A stretch of 43,388 nucleotides of DNA from Betaproteobacteria bacterium HGW-Betaproteobacteria-18. GTDB lineage: Bacteria; Pseudomonadota; Gammaproteobacteria; Burkholderiales; Burkholderiaceae_C. The stretch covers positions 1 to 43,388 of the forward strand of contig PHCO01000005.1 in NCBI GenBank assembly GCA_002842265.1, written 5' to 3'. Positions 19,833-29,784 of this stretch are shown in pieces; position 1 is the first letter of the stretch; the number at the start of each line of letters is the position of its first letter. The translations under genes and the position numbers were made by a program. The notes beneath the pieces were generated by a model. That model saw nothing but the letters and a program-made list of their open reading frames with translations. It had not been told where the DNA came from and did no database searches.

Positions 19833-20461
19833 ATGGCCAAATCAAAAAAATCGTTCCTTCGGGAAAGACTAAAGTCTCTCGCGAACAGGCAGAGACAGCG
19901 GTGCGAACGCTAATTCAATGGGCCGGGGATGACCCCGATCGGGAAGGTCTGCTTGATACCCCGGCCAGAGTAGTCCGCTCCTATGAAGAGTTCTTCGTAG
20001 GCTATGCAAAGGAACCCGCTGAGGTACTTGCACGAACCTTTTCCGAGGTCGAAGGGTACGATGAGATGGTTGTGATGAAGGATATTCGTTTCGAAAGTCA
20101 TTGCGAACATCATATGCTGCCAATTATCGGCAAGGTCCACATTGGCTATTTGCCGAATCGGTGGGTCGTTGGAATATCCAAGCTGGCCCGGCTGGTAGAT
20201 ATCTATGCTAAGCGACTGCAAATTCAGGAGAAAATGACCGTTCAGATTGCGGATACACTTCATTCTGTGCTCCAGCCAAAGGGTGTTGCAGTGGTAATCG
20301 AAGCGACACATCAGTGTATGACCACGCGCGGCGTAAATAAACCCGGAGCAGGATTAGTGACGAGCAGAATGCTCGGTGCTTTCCGCGAGGATGCGTCTAC
20401 GCGCCGTGAGTTTCTGGCCATGATTGGAATGGCTAGGGGCGGCCAGAGGTCGAACGCTTGA
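19833..20461 (+). CDS. folE: GTP cyclohydrolase I (start region disrupted by one frame; in-frame ORF from GTG 19901)
   Basis: [33 protein letters not shown]. The best SD/ATG (agggggcgattaATG, 19833) is one frame off; FolE-like sequence is open from about 19829. Confidence 0.85.
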
Positions 20462-20475
20462 ATGGAGCTTTGATG

Positions 20476-20916
20476 ATGAGCAACGGTACTTCCTCCTGGT
20501 GCGATGACTTTCTCCTCGGGTACACGCCCATGGATGATACGCATCGCGAGTTTGTCGATCTCGTGCATGCGATGCGTGTAGTCAGTGATGAGGTGTTCCC
20601 TGCGTTGCTGGATCGATTTTCTGCGCATGCGGAAAAACATTTCGCCGAGGAGGCCGAGTGGATGGCTGCCGAGGATTTTCCTGCACGTGACTGTCACATT
20701 GAGGAACACGACAAGGTACTTTGCTCACTTCGGGAGGTTCAGAAAATGCTTGCATCCGGTGATTTCGAGGTTGGGCGGCGATTCGCTCTAGCACTTGAGG
20801 AATGGTTTCCGGGGCATGCTGCGTATATGGATTCAGCGCTGGCACAGTGGATGGTTAAGAAGCAGGCAGGCGGGGTGCCGCTAGTTCTGAAGAGGATGAA
20901 GGTAACTGCAGACTAA
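20476..20916 (+). CDS. Bacteriohemerythrin
   Basis: DTHREFVDLV, HAEKHFAEEAEWM, CHIEEHDKVL, HAAYMDSAL: expected His/Glu/Asp diiron ligand pattern. Start 20473 or 20476. Confidence 0.9.
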   Translation: MSNGTSSWCDDFLLGYTPMDDTHREFVDLVHAMRVVSDEVFPALLDRFSAHAEKHFAEEAEWMAAEDFPARDCHIEEHDKVLCSLREVQKMLASGDFEVGRRFALALEEWFPGHAAYMDSALAQWMVKKQAGGVPLVLKRMKVTAD

Positions 20917-20962
20917 TGACTTGCTCAATGGTGTCAGATACATTCGAATTGAAGTGGGATAT

Positions 20963-21874
20963 TCAATTGGTGCAGATCTGTATCAAAAATTGCCTGAAAG
21001 CATTCGCACTAGGCGGCAGCTCTCGTTTCCGATTCCAGATGAGTCCGATTTCCATATCGGGAACGACGTCCAGAATGGGGCGAGCCTCAATTTTTTTTCC
21101 TTCCAGCGACCAAGGTCGGTAAACCATGTCGGACAGGATACTCACACCGAAGCCGTGAGCGATTAGCCCGCGCAAGGCCTCCATTGAACTCGTTCGAAAG
21201 GCGATATTAGGGATTACCCCCTTGGCGTTCCAATAACGACTTGTGGACTGTTCGCTTTCATCCACCGTGAGCTGGATATAGGGGTATCGGGCGACGTCCT
21301 CGAGTGCTGCATTGGGCTGCTGCATCAGTGGGTGTGCAACCGCAGCCCAGAGCTGCCGGCGCGAACGTAGCAGTACGTGGTGGCCAAATCGCTCGGGTTC
21401 GACGATATTGGAAAGAATGACTACACCGACATCAATCTCTCCTTGATCGATGGCCATCTCGATTTCATCCCGATTCATGTCGCGCAGGTCGATCTCGATC
21501 TCGGGATAGTGAGCTCTATAGCGAGCCAGGAGCGGCGGCAGAAAGTATCCGAGCAAGGTATATGACGCACCGATTCTGATCGTACCTTTCAGGTTCAGAG
21601 GGAGGTGCCTTGGCTCGCGTAGAGCATCCTCAAGCGAATCTAAAATGTGTCGCGCCCTTTGGTAGAAGCTATGTCCTTCGGCGGTTAGGCTGACGCCGTG
21701 TGGCTTGCGATCAAATAGCTTGAGATCAAGTGTTTCCTCGAGAAGTAAAACGGCATTGGTAATTGCCGACTGGGAGACGTGGACGCGAGTGGCAGCCATT
21801 GAGAACTGCCCGGTCTCAGCAGCAGCAACAAAGTAATTCAATTGGCGCAATGTGACATTGTTGGCTAATGACAT
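20963..21874 (-). CDS. LysR-family transcriptional regulator
   Basis: 303 aa; VTLRQLNYFVAAAETGQFSMAATRVHVSQSAITNAVLLLEETLDLKLFDR; divergent from the oxidoreductase at 21971. Confidence 0.93.
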   Translation of the reverse strand: MSLANNVTLRQLNYFVAAAETGQFSMAATRVHVSQSAITNAVLLLEETLDLKLFDRKPHGVSLTAEGHSFYQRARHILDSLEDALREPRHLPLNLKGTIRIGASYTLLGYFLPPLLARYRAHYPEIEIDLRDMNRDEIEMAIDQGEIDVGVVILSNIVEPERFGHHVLLRSRRQLWAAVAHPLMQQPNAALEDVARYPYIQLTVDESEQSTSRYWNAKGVIPNIAFRTSSMEALRGLIAHGFGVSILSDMVYRPWSLEGKKIEARPILDVVPDMEIGLIWNRKRELPPSANAFRQFLIQICTN

Positions 21875-21936
21875 CTGTTTTCCTAATACCAGAACTCATC
21901 ATTTTTGATTTTACGATACATATACATTTATGTACT

Positions 21937-21953
21937 ATGTGTTCAATAAATAT
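21937..21953 (+). promoter_or_regulatory. Shared upstream motif copy (atgtgttcaataaatat)
   Basis: 16/17 identical to 12671-12687; lies between the LysR gene and the oxidoreductase, 18 bp before its ATG. Confidence 0.4.
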
Positions 21954-21970
21954 ATGGTCTGGAGACACGG

Positions 21971-24900
21971 ATGAACTCACCCTTGAGTGCTGATGCCAAC
22001 AACGCTTTGCAGTCTGTGACGCTGGACGATAAATATATCCAGACCAAAGGCCGGATTTACATTAGTGGGACGCAAGTCTTGGCTAGGCTCCCGATGCTGC
22101 AAAAAGAACGTGATCGTCGTCAGGGGCTTAATACGGCTGGATACGTTTCAGGCTACCGTGGGTCGCCATTGGGAGGGCTGGATCTTGCGCTTTGGAAGGC
22201 CCAGAAGCACCTCGCCAGCCACGATATCGTATTTCAGCCTGGGCTAAACGAAGACTTGGCAGCAACTGCTGTGTGGGGAACCCAGCAGGTTAACCTGTAT
22301 CCAGATGCGCAGCGCGACGGTGTATTTGGCATGTGGTATGGCAAAGGGCCAGGGGTGGATCGCTCGGCTGATGTGCTAAAGCACGCCAATGCTGCGGGGA
22401 CCTCAGCGAATGGTGGTGTACTTATGCTGGCCGGTGATGATCATGCGGCCAAATCGTCCTCTGTTGCGCATCAGTCTGAGCACTTGTTGATTGCATGCGG
22501 AATCCCAGTTCTTTATCCAGCCAACGTTCAAGAGTATCTCGATTTCGGTTTGCATGCGTGGGCCATGAGTCGCTACTCCGGGCTTTGGGTGTCAATGAAA
22601 TGTGTTACCGATGTCGTTGAGTCGTCTGCCTCTGTGGATATTGATCCAGAGAGCCTCAATATTGTTCTACCCGATCATCTGGAAATGCCGGAAGGCGGGC
22701 TAAATATTCGCTGGCCGGACAGCCCTTTGGCCCAAGAGGCACGAATGCTCGACCACAAGTGGTACGCCGCCCTTGAGTATATTCGTGCCAACAAGCTAAA
22801 TCGTGTCGTGATCGATTCGCCCAATGCACGATTCGGGATTATGGCAGCCGGGAAGGCTTACCTCGATGTGCGACAGGCGCTTGCCGACCTTGGTCTGGAC
22901 GATGAAACCTGCCAAAGGATCGGTATCCGGGTGTTCAAGGTTGGATGCGTCTGGCCCCTGAATGCACATGATGCCCGTGAGTTTGCGACTGGACTTGAAG
23001 AGATTCTTGTTGTTGAGGAAAAGCGTCAAATTCTTGAGTATGCCCTGAAAGAAGAGCTCTACAACTGGCGCGACGATGTGCGGCCACGGGTATATGGCAA
23101 GTTTGATGAGCGTGACAAGGCGGGCGGGGAATGGTCAGTGCCACGCGGGCAATGGCTCCTCCCCGCGCGTTATGAGTTGTCTCCGGCAATTATTGCCAAG
23201 GCAATTGCCAATCGCTTGGAGCAGGTTGGTCTACCTGACGATGTACGCGCTAAGGTGGCAGCCCGAATCGCCGTGATCGAAGCTAAGGAGCGCGAAGCCA
23301 CCAGGCCGCGAATCACAGTTGAGCGCAAGCCGTGGTTTTGTTCAGGCTGCCCACATAATACTTCTACCCGAGTTCCCGAAGGGTCTCGCGCCTTGGCTGG
23401 CATTGGCTGCCATTACATGGCGATGTGGATGGATAGGCGTACAGAGACTTTCTCCCAGATGGGAGGGGAGGGAGTTAGCTGGCTTGGACAGATGCATTTC
23501 TCTGGTGACAAGCATGTGTTTGTCAATCTCGGTGACGGTACCTATTTCCATTCGGGCCTGCTTGCGATTCGCGCAGCAATTGCTGCGAAGGCCAATATTA
23601 CTTACAAGATTCTCTATAACGATGCCGTAGCCATGACTGGCGGTCAGCCTGTGGATGGGGTTTTAACCGTCCCTCAGATCGCACAACAGGTCGTCAGTGA
23701 GGGAGCTAGTCGTGCATTAATAGTTAGCGATGAGCCAGAGAAATATCGTGAGCGGCTTGGTTTGCCGGCGAACGTAACGGTGCATCATCGAGATGAGCTC
23801 GACGCTCTCCAGCTTCAGTTGCGAGAAACCTCTGGGGTTTCCATCCTGATATACGATCAAACCTGTGCCACCGAAAAAAGAAGGCGTCGTAAAAAAGGTG
23901 AACTTGTTGATCCTGCGCGCCGTGCTTTTATCAATCCGGCAGTCTGTGAAGCTTGTGGTGACTGCTCGATTGCGTCGAACTGTCTTTCAGTAGAGCCTTT
24001 GGAGACAGCGTACGGTACAAAGCGTCAAATCAACCAAAATTCGTGCAACAAGGATTTCTCTTGCTTGAAGGGCTTCTGTCCGAGTTTCGTTACCGTGGAG
24101 GGGGCGCAGTTGCGCAAGCCTATTCCGGCGGTTGACGCACAATTCAGTAGTCCAGTTGATCTCCCGGAGCCCGTACTACCTACGCTGGACAAGCCTTATG
24201 GCGTCGTAGTGACCGGCGTTGGTGGGACTGGCGTTGTGACAATTGGTGCGCTTCTAGGGATGGCCGCACATCTTGAGCAAAAGGGCGTAACGGTGCTTGA
24301 TATGACCGGCCTCGCGCAGAAGGGTGGTGCTGTTTTGAGCCACGTTCAGATTGCTGCTGGTCCTGATCGTATCCATGCCACACGTATCGCGACGGGTGAA
24401 GCATCACTTTTGATTGGCTGCGACGAAATTGTTTCGGCTTCGGCAGAAGCATTGTCAAAAATGCGTCATGGCAGAACCAAGGCCGTAGTTAACAGTGCTC
24501 GCACACCGACGGCTGACTTCCTTTCTAATCGCGACTGGAAATTTCCAAGTGTGGCTGCTGAGGTGGATATTCTTACCAGCCTAGGTGATGAGTGCCAATT
24601 TGTCGATGCAAACGCTCTGGCAGTCCGACTGTTGGGTGACTCGATCTACGCCAACCCACTTATCCTCGGCTACGCTTGGCAAAAAGGGTGGATTCCGCTT
24701 GGACGGGAGGCGTTGGTGCGGGCGATCGAGCTCAATGGCGTCTCAATTGAGAGGAATAAGCAGGCTTTTACCTTTGGCCGCATGGCTGCGGAAAACCAGT
24801 CCGGGCTGCAGGGCATAGACAAAAATAGTGTCGTAGATCGCTATCCTGCTGATTTACTCGAAGGTGATCTTGATCAGATCATCCAGCGTCGCGTCGAGCT

Positions 24901-25534
24901 GCTCTCCGCTTATCAAAACCAAGCCTATGCGTCCCGTTATCGTGACTCTGTAAAGCGTTTGCGGAAGGTTGAGCGGCGCATCGCAGGGAAGGGGCAGTTG
25001 CGGCTTACAGCGGCGGTAGCACGCAATTTGGCGAAACTAATGGCCTATAAAGATGAGTATGAAGTAGCCCGTTTGTATGCTTCGCCCGAGTTCACATCCC
25101 GACTTCGGGAGCAGTTTGATGGAGAGCCGGGTATTGATTACCAACTCAATTACTTCTTGGCTCCCCCCAGCGTCTCTAAGCGCGACGCAGAAGGAAAGCT
25201 CCTTAAACGTCGCTTCGGCCCGTGGGTGAGGAATGTCTTTAGCTTACTGGCCCGGTGCAAAGGTTTGCGTGGCACTTTCCTGGATGTTTTCGGGAGAACC
25301 GAGGAGCGCAAAAAGGAGCGTCAGTTGGTCGAAAATTATTTCACCTTGGTCGATCGATTCTGCAATTCGCTGACGATCGACCGCTTGGAATCCGCCATCA
25401 GGCTGGCCGAGCTACCTGACCAGATACGTGGCTACGGCCATGTGAAAGAACAGGCTATGAAGCTTGCCGAACAAAAGGGCGCTGATTTGCTTGCTGACTA
25501 CGAGTCGGGAGTTTCCAGTGCTGCAGGTTGCTAA
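21971..25534 (+). CDS. Indolepyruvate ferredoxin oxidoreductase-family (fused alpha/gamma) 2-oxoacid oxidoreductase
   Basis: 1187 aa; GYVSGYRGSPLGGLDLALW, GCPHNTSTRVPEGSRALAGIGCHYMA, CEACGDCSIASNC, GVGGTGVVTIGALLGMAAHLEQKGV. Confidence 0.93.
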   Translation: MNSPLSADANNALQSVTLDDKYIQTKGRIYISGTQVLARLPMLQKERDRRQGLNTAGYVSGYRGSPLGGLDLALWKAQKHLASHDIVFQPGLNEDLAATAVWGTQQVNLYPDAQRDGVFGMWYGKGPGVDRSADVLKHANAAGTSANGGVLMLAGDDHAAKSSSVAHQSEHLLIACGIPVLYPANVQEYLDFGLHAWAMSRYSGLWVSMKCVTDVVESSASVDIDPESLNIVLPDHLEMPEGGLNIRWPDSPLAQEARMLDHKWYAALEYIRANKLNRVVIDSPNARFGIMAAGKAYLDVRQALADLGLDDETCQRIGIRVFKVGCVWPLNAHDAREFATGLEEILVVEEKRQILEYALKEELYNWRDDVRPRVYGKFDERDKAGGEWSVPRGQWLLPARYELSPAIIAKAIANRLEQVGLPDDVRAKVAARIAVIEAKEREATRPRITVERKPWFCSGCPHNTSTRVPEGSRALAGIGCHYMAMWMDRRTETFSQMGGEGVSWLGQMHFSGDKHVFVNLGDGTYFHSGLLAIRAAIAAKANITYKILYNDAVAMTGGQPVDGVLTVPQIAQQVVSEGASRALIVSDEPEKYRERLGLPANVTVHHRDELDALQLQLRETSGVSILIYDQTCATEKRRRRKKGELVDPARRAFINPAVCEACGDCSIASNCLSVEPLETAYGTKRQINQNSCNKDFSCLKGFCPSFVTVEGAQLRKPIPAVDAQFSSPVDLPEPVLPTLDKPYGVVVTGVGGTGVVTIGALLGMAAHLEQKGVTVLDMTGLAQKGGAVLSHVQIAAGPDRIHATRIATGEASLLIGCDEIVSASAEALSKMRHGRTKAVVNSARTPTADFLSNRDWKFPSVAAEVDILTSLGDECQFVDANALAVRLLGDSIYANPLILGYAWQKGWIPLGREALVRAIELNGVSIERNKQAFTFGRMAAENQSGLQGIDKNSVVDRYPADLLEGDLDQIIQRRVELLSAYQNQAYASRYRDSVKRLRKVERRIAGKGQLRLTAAVARNLAKLMAYKDEYEVARLYASPEFTSRLREQFDGEPGIDYQLNYFLAPPSVSKRDAEGKLLKRRFGPWVRNVFSLLARCKGLRGTFLDVFGRTEERKKERQLVENYFTLVDRFCNSLTIDRLESAIRLAELPDQIRGYGHVKEQAMKLAEQKGADLLADYESGVSSAAGC

Positions 25535-25576
25535 AGCACCTATAGGCAATATCGAGTAGTCAATCGAGGAGAAAAA

Positions 25577-27559
25577 ATGAAAGAAACACTTAACAAGCCG
25601 TTGTGGACGCCTCGGCCCGATCAGATTTCGGCTAGCGCAATGACGGCATTTGCTTCGCAGGTGGAATCTCGCTTTGGCAAGAATATCAACAGCTATGATG
25701 ATCTTCATCGTTGGTCCGTCGAATCACCGGTTCATTTCTGGCGATTGGTCTGGGATTTCTGCAAGGTATTCGGAGAGCGGGGTGACCGGGCGTTGGTTAA
25801 TGAGGGGCAAATGCAGAATGCCAAATGGTTTCCGGATGCGCGTTTGAATTTTGCCGAGAATCTATTGCGCTCTAGTTCCAATTGGACGGCACTGGTTTTC
25901 TGGGGCGAAGACAAGATCAAACAGTCGCTGACACGTGATCAACTACGCACTGAAGTGGCTCGATTTTCTGCTGCTCTAATTAATCTTGGAGTCAAGCCGG
26001 GAGACCGCGTCGCGGCATATATGCCAAATGTTCCGGCAACTGTAATTGTCATGCTAGCTGCATCCAGCATCGGGGCTGTATTTACCAGCGCCTCCCCAGA
26101 TTTTGGGGTGCAAGGGGTTCTGGATCGATTTGGTCAGACCGAACCCAAAGTATTGGTCTCTGTTGATGGATATTGGTACAACGGAAAGGCGATAGACATC
26201 CGTCCGAAACTGGCGGAATTGTTGCCGCAACTACCCAGCATTTGTCAGTTGGTTGTCCTCCCATACTTGGCCGGAACTGGTGAACTAGATCTTGGTGACT
26301 TACCTGGTGTCATCTCCTACAAAGATTTTGTTGCGCCATACCAAGATAAGCGCGACCCGCATTTTGTACGCCTGCCCTTTGATCACCCGCTATATATCAT
26401 GTACTCGTCCGGGACCACAGGTGTTCCCAAGTGCATTGTTCACGGTGCTGGCGGTACGCTGTTGCAACACATGAAGGAGCATGTCTTACATGCCGATGTG
26501 CGAGAGGGTGATCGACTTTTTTATTTTACGACATGTGGATGGATGATGTGGAATTGGCTGGTTTCCGGTTTGGCAACTGGTGCTAGCCTGATGCTATACG
26601 ATGGCAATCCATTTGTTGGTGATGGCAGGATTCTTTGGGATTACGCTCAGTCTGGGCGTTTTACGCACTTCGGAACGTCAGCCAAATATATCGAGACCCT
26701 GTCCAAGGGGACTGTTAGGCCAAACACCAGCTATGTCTTGGATGACCTGCGCGTTGTTTTGTCTACGGGAAGTCCTTTGGCGCCCCAAAGTTTTGATTAT
26801 GTCTATGAGCACATTAAGTCCGATGTCCTCCTCGCGTCAATTTCCGGTGGTACAGATATCGTGTCCTGCTTCGTGCTTGGTAATCCGAATCTGCCTGTTT
26901 GGAGAGGAGAGCTACAGTGTGCTGGACTCGGTATGGCGGTCGAGGTCTGGGATGACTCAGGAAGTCCGGTTCATGGTGAGAAAGGTGAACTGGTTTGCAT
27001 AAAGCCGTTCCCGTGTATGCCAATTGGCTTCTGGAGTGATCCGGGTAATGTGAAGTACTCGACGGCATATTTTGACCGTTTCCCCGGAGTCTGGTGCCAC
27101 GGTGACTATTGCGAATTGACCTCACGTGGTGGCTACATCATTCATGGGCGATCTGATGCAACTCTTAATCCTGGCGGCGTACGAATTGGAACCGCCGAGA
27201 TTTACAGGCAAGTGGAAAAACTACCGGAGGTTTTGGAGGCGTTGGTGATCGGCCAAAACTGGCCTCCCAGCGATGCGAGTGATGTGCGTGTTGTCCTGTT
27301 CGTACGTTTGCGTGACGGAGTCTTGTTGGATGAAGCCTTGTCTGGTCGGATCCGGCAGGTCATACGCGATAACGCGTCCCCTCGCCACGTTCCTTCCAAG
27401 ATTCTCGCTGTAAGCGATATTCCTCGTACGAAGAGCGGCAAGATTGTAGAGCTTGCTGTGCGAAACGTCGTACATGGTCAGCTGGTAAAGAATCTCGAAG
27501 CGTTGGCAAATCCCGAGGCGCTGGCAGAGTTTACCAATCGGGCTGAGTTGGCTATCTGA
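25577..27559 (+). CDS. aacS: Acetoacetyl-CoA synthetase
   Basis: 660 aa; YSSGTTGVPKCIVHGAGGTLLQHMKEH, TTCGWMMWNWLVSGL, GRSDATLNPGGVRIGTAEIY, PRTKSGKIVELAVRNVVHG. Confidence 0.9.
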   Translation: MKETLNKPLWTPRPDQISASAMTAFASQVESRFGKNINSYDDLHRWSVESPVHFWRLVWDFCKVFGERGDRALVNEGQMQNAKWFPDARLNFAENLLRSSSNWTALVFWGEDKIKQSLTRDQLRTEVARFSAALINLGVKPGDRVAAYMPNVPATVIVMLAASSIGAVFTSASPDFGVQGVLDRFGQTEPKVLVSVDGYWYNGKAIDIRPKLAELLPQLPSICQLVVLPYLAGTGELDLGDLPGVISYKDFVAPYQDKRDPHFVRLPFDHPLYIMYSSGTTGVPKCIVHGAGGTLLQHMKEHVLHADVREGDRLFYFTTCGWMMWNWLVSGLATGASLMLYDGNPFVGDGRILWDYAQSGRFTHFGTSAKYIETLSKGTVRPNTSYVLDDLRVVLSTGSPLAPQSFDYVYEHIKSDVLLASISGGTDIVSCFVLGNPNLPVWRGELQCAGLGMAVEVWDDSGSPVHGEKGELVCIKPFPCMPIGFWSDPGNVKYSTAYFDRFPGVWCHGDYCELTSRGGYIIHGRSDATLNPGGVRIGTAEIYRQVEKLPEVLEALVIGQNWPPSDASDVRVVLFVRLRDGVLLDEALSGRIRQVIRDNASPRHVPSKILAVSDIPRTKSGKIVELAVRNVVHGQLVKNLEALANPEALAEFTNRAELAI

Positions 27560-27585
27560 TAGAAAAGTAAAAGGAGCATTTATCC

Positions 27586-28335
27586 ATGAAGATTCTCGTA
27601 CCCGTAAAACGCCTTGTAGATTACAACGTCAAAGTTCGCGTCAAGGCGGATGGGTCGGGTGTAGACCTGGCCAACGTCAAGATGAGCATGAACCCCTTCG
27701 ACGAAATCGCCATCGAAGAAGCAGTGCGCCTCAAGGAAGCCGGCATTGCCACCGAAGTCATTGCCGTCTCCTGCGGCGTCGCTGCCTGCCAGGAAACCCT
27801 GCGCACCGCCATGGCCATCGGTGCCGACCGCGGCATCCTCGTCGAAACTGACGTCGACCTCCAGCCGCTCGCCGTCGCCAAGCTCCTCAAGGCCCTGTGC
27901 GACAAGGAACAACCGCAACTCGTCATCTGCGGCAAACAAGCCATCGACGACGACGCCAACCAGACCGGGCAAATGCTCGCCGCCCTGCAGAACTGGCCGC
28001 AAGCCACCTTCGCCTCCAAGGTCGTTCTCGCTGCTGGCAAAGCCACCGTCACCCGCGAAATCGACGGCGGCCTCGAAACCCTCGAAATCACCCTGCCGGC
28101 TGTCGTCAGTACCGACCTGCGCCTCAACGAACCGCGCTACGCCACGCTCCCCAACATCATGAAAGCCAAGAAAAAGCCGCTCGACACCGTCAAGCCGGCC
28201 GACCTTGGTGTCGACGTCACGCCGCGTCTGACCACCCTCAAGGTCGCCGAACCCGCCAAGCGCAGCGCCGGCATCCGCGTCGCCGACGTCGCCGAACTCG
28301 TCAACAAACTCAAGAACGAAGCCAAGGTGATCTGA
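27586..28335 (+). CDS. etfB: Electron transfer flavoprotein subunit beta
   Basis: [80 protein letters not shown]. Confidence 0.96.
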   Translation: MKILVPVKRLVDYNVKVRVKADGSGVDLANVKMSMNPFDEIAIEEAVRLKEAGIATEVIAVSCGVAACQETLRTAMAIGADRGILVETDVDLQPLAVAKLLKALCDKEQPQLVICGKQAIDDDANQTGQMLAALQNWPQATFASKVVLAAGKATVTREIDGGLETLEITLPAVVSTDLRLNEPRYATLPNIMKAKKKPLDTVKPADLGVDVTPRLTTLKVAEPAKRSAGIRVADVAELVNKLKNEAKVI

Positions 28336-28337
28336 TC

Positions 28338-29267
28338 ATGACCATTCTCGTCATAGCCGAACACGACAACCAGTCCCTCAAGGCCGCCACCCTCAACACC
28401 GTCGCTGCCGCGCAAAAGATCGGGGGCGACATCCACCTCCTCGTCGCCGGATCAGGCTGCCAAGCCGCCGCCCAGGAAGCCGCCACGCTCAGCGGTGTGA
28501 GCACCGTCAAAGTCGCCGACGCCGCCCACTACCAAAGCCAGACCGCCGAGAATCTCACGGCACTCGTCATCGCCAACGCTGCCGGCTACAGCCACATCCT
28601 CGCCCCGGCCACCACCTTCGGCAAGAACCTCATGCCGCGCGTGGCTGCCTTGCTTGACGTCGCCCAGATCTCGGAAATCACTGGTGTCGACAGCCCGGAT
28701 ACCTTCGTGCGTCCCATCTACGCCGGCAATGCCCTGGCCACCGTCAAGAGCGCTGACGCCGTCAAGGTCATTACCGTGCGCACGACGGCCTTTGACACGG
28801 TGAACCGGGAAAATGCCGCGAAAATCGAAAGCATTGCCGCCGCAGCCGACACCGCCCAAAGCACCCTCACCAGCCGCGAACTGACCAAGTCCGAGCGTCC
28901 CGAACTCGGGGCCGCCAAGATCATCGTCTCCGGTGGTCGCGGACTGGGCGGTGGCGAGAACTACCACACCCTGCTCGAACCGCTGGCCGACAAGCTCGGT
29001 GCCGCCCTCGGCGCCTCCCGCGCCGCGGTCGATGCCGGCTTCGTGCCGAACGACTACCAGGTCGGCCAGACCGGCAAGATCGTCGCCCCGCAGCTCTACA
29101 TCGCCGTCGGTATATCCGGGGCCATCCAGCATCTGGCCGGCATGAAGGAGTCGAAGGTCATCGTCGCCATCAACAAGGACCCTGACGCACCGATTTTCCA
29201 GGTGGCCGATTACGGTCTGGTCGGTGATTTGTTTGAGCTCGTGCCTGAACTGGCGGATGCCCTTTGA
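28338..29267 (+). CDS. etfA: Electron transfer flavoprotein subunit alpha
   Basis: [76 protein letters not shown]. The longer ORF from 27897 runs out of frame through etfB. Confidence 0.96.
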   Translation: MTILVIAEHDNQSLKAATLNTVAAAQKIGGDIHLLVAGSGCQAAAQEAATLSGVSTVKVADAAHYQSQTAENLTALVIANAAGYSHILAPATTFGKNLMPRVAALLDVAQISEITGVDSPDTFVRPIYAGNALATVKSADAVKVITVRTTAFDTVNRENAAKIESIAAAADTAQSTLTSRELTKSERPELGAAKIIVSGGRGLGGGENYHTLLEPLADKLGAALGASRAAVDAGFVPNDYQVGQTGKIVAPQLYIAVGISGAIQHLAGMKESKVIVAINKDPDAPIFQVADYGLVGDLFELVPELADAL

Positions 29268-29373
29268 CGCCTTCTGAGGAAAAGCTGGCTTTCAGATAGC
29301 CCAGAGGCCTGTTTGTTTTCGTGGATTCTTCGGCGAGTTTGTACCTCTGCCAAGCGTTATTGCCGAAGATTTG

Positions 29374-29404
29374 CCCATCGCTTCTTAAGCGGTGGGTTTT
29401 TTTT
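29374..29404 (+). terminator. Rho-independent terminator downstream of etfA
   Basis: cccatcgctt / aagcggtggg stem (one G-U pair) followed by tttttttt. Confidence 0.85.
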
Positions 29405-29546
29405 GGCTTGCTGTCTCGAATGTTAAAAAGTTAAACATAAATTAAGCTTGTGTTTTATTTGTTTTGTACTATCCTGAAATCAGAACAATGATTCCGAATG
29501 GAGAATGGCTGGTTGAGATGCTTCAACCGATTTAGGAGGAGATACA

Positions 29547-29777
29547 ATGATTATAAAAATAGTAGGCGTCGTGGCTATTGTGACCGTTGCATTGGCGGGA
29601 TCAAGCGGACTTGGTTCCAGAGCTAGCTTGCTCCCCATTATCAATGTTATCGCGGAGTGCAAAGCCGTGCAGGGATGTAGTATTTTTGAAAATGTCCCGG
29701 AGCACCATTTGCCCCATCCTTATAGCCACATGACAGTTAACGAGTTTTTGGGGCACTTCGCGGCCAGCGCTCGCTAA
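29547..29777 (+). CDS. Small exported-looking hypothetical protein
   Basis: 76 aa with hydrophobic N-terminus MIIKIVGVVAIVTVALAGSSG; strong SD aggaggagatacaATG. Confidence 0.5.
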   Translation: MIIKIVGVVAIVTVALAGSSGLGSRASLLPIINVIAECKAVQGCSIFENVPEHHLPHPYSHMTVNEFLGHFAASAR

Positions 29778-29784
29778 TCAGGCC

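Noticed and set aside
27897-28337. N-terminal 147-aa extension of the etfA ORF
   Set aside because: Arg/His-rich out-of-frame reading through etfB; canonical EtfA begins at ATG 28338.
28452-29132. 226-aa minus-strand ORF, and other long ORFs in alternative frames at 27580-28924
   Set aside because: Lie entirely antisense or out of frame to clear etfB/etfA; produced by GC-rich codon bias.
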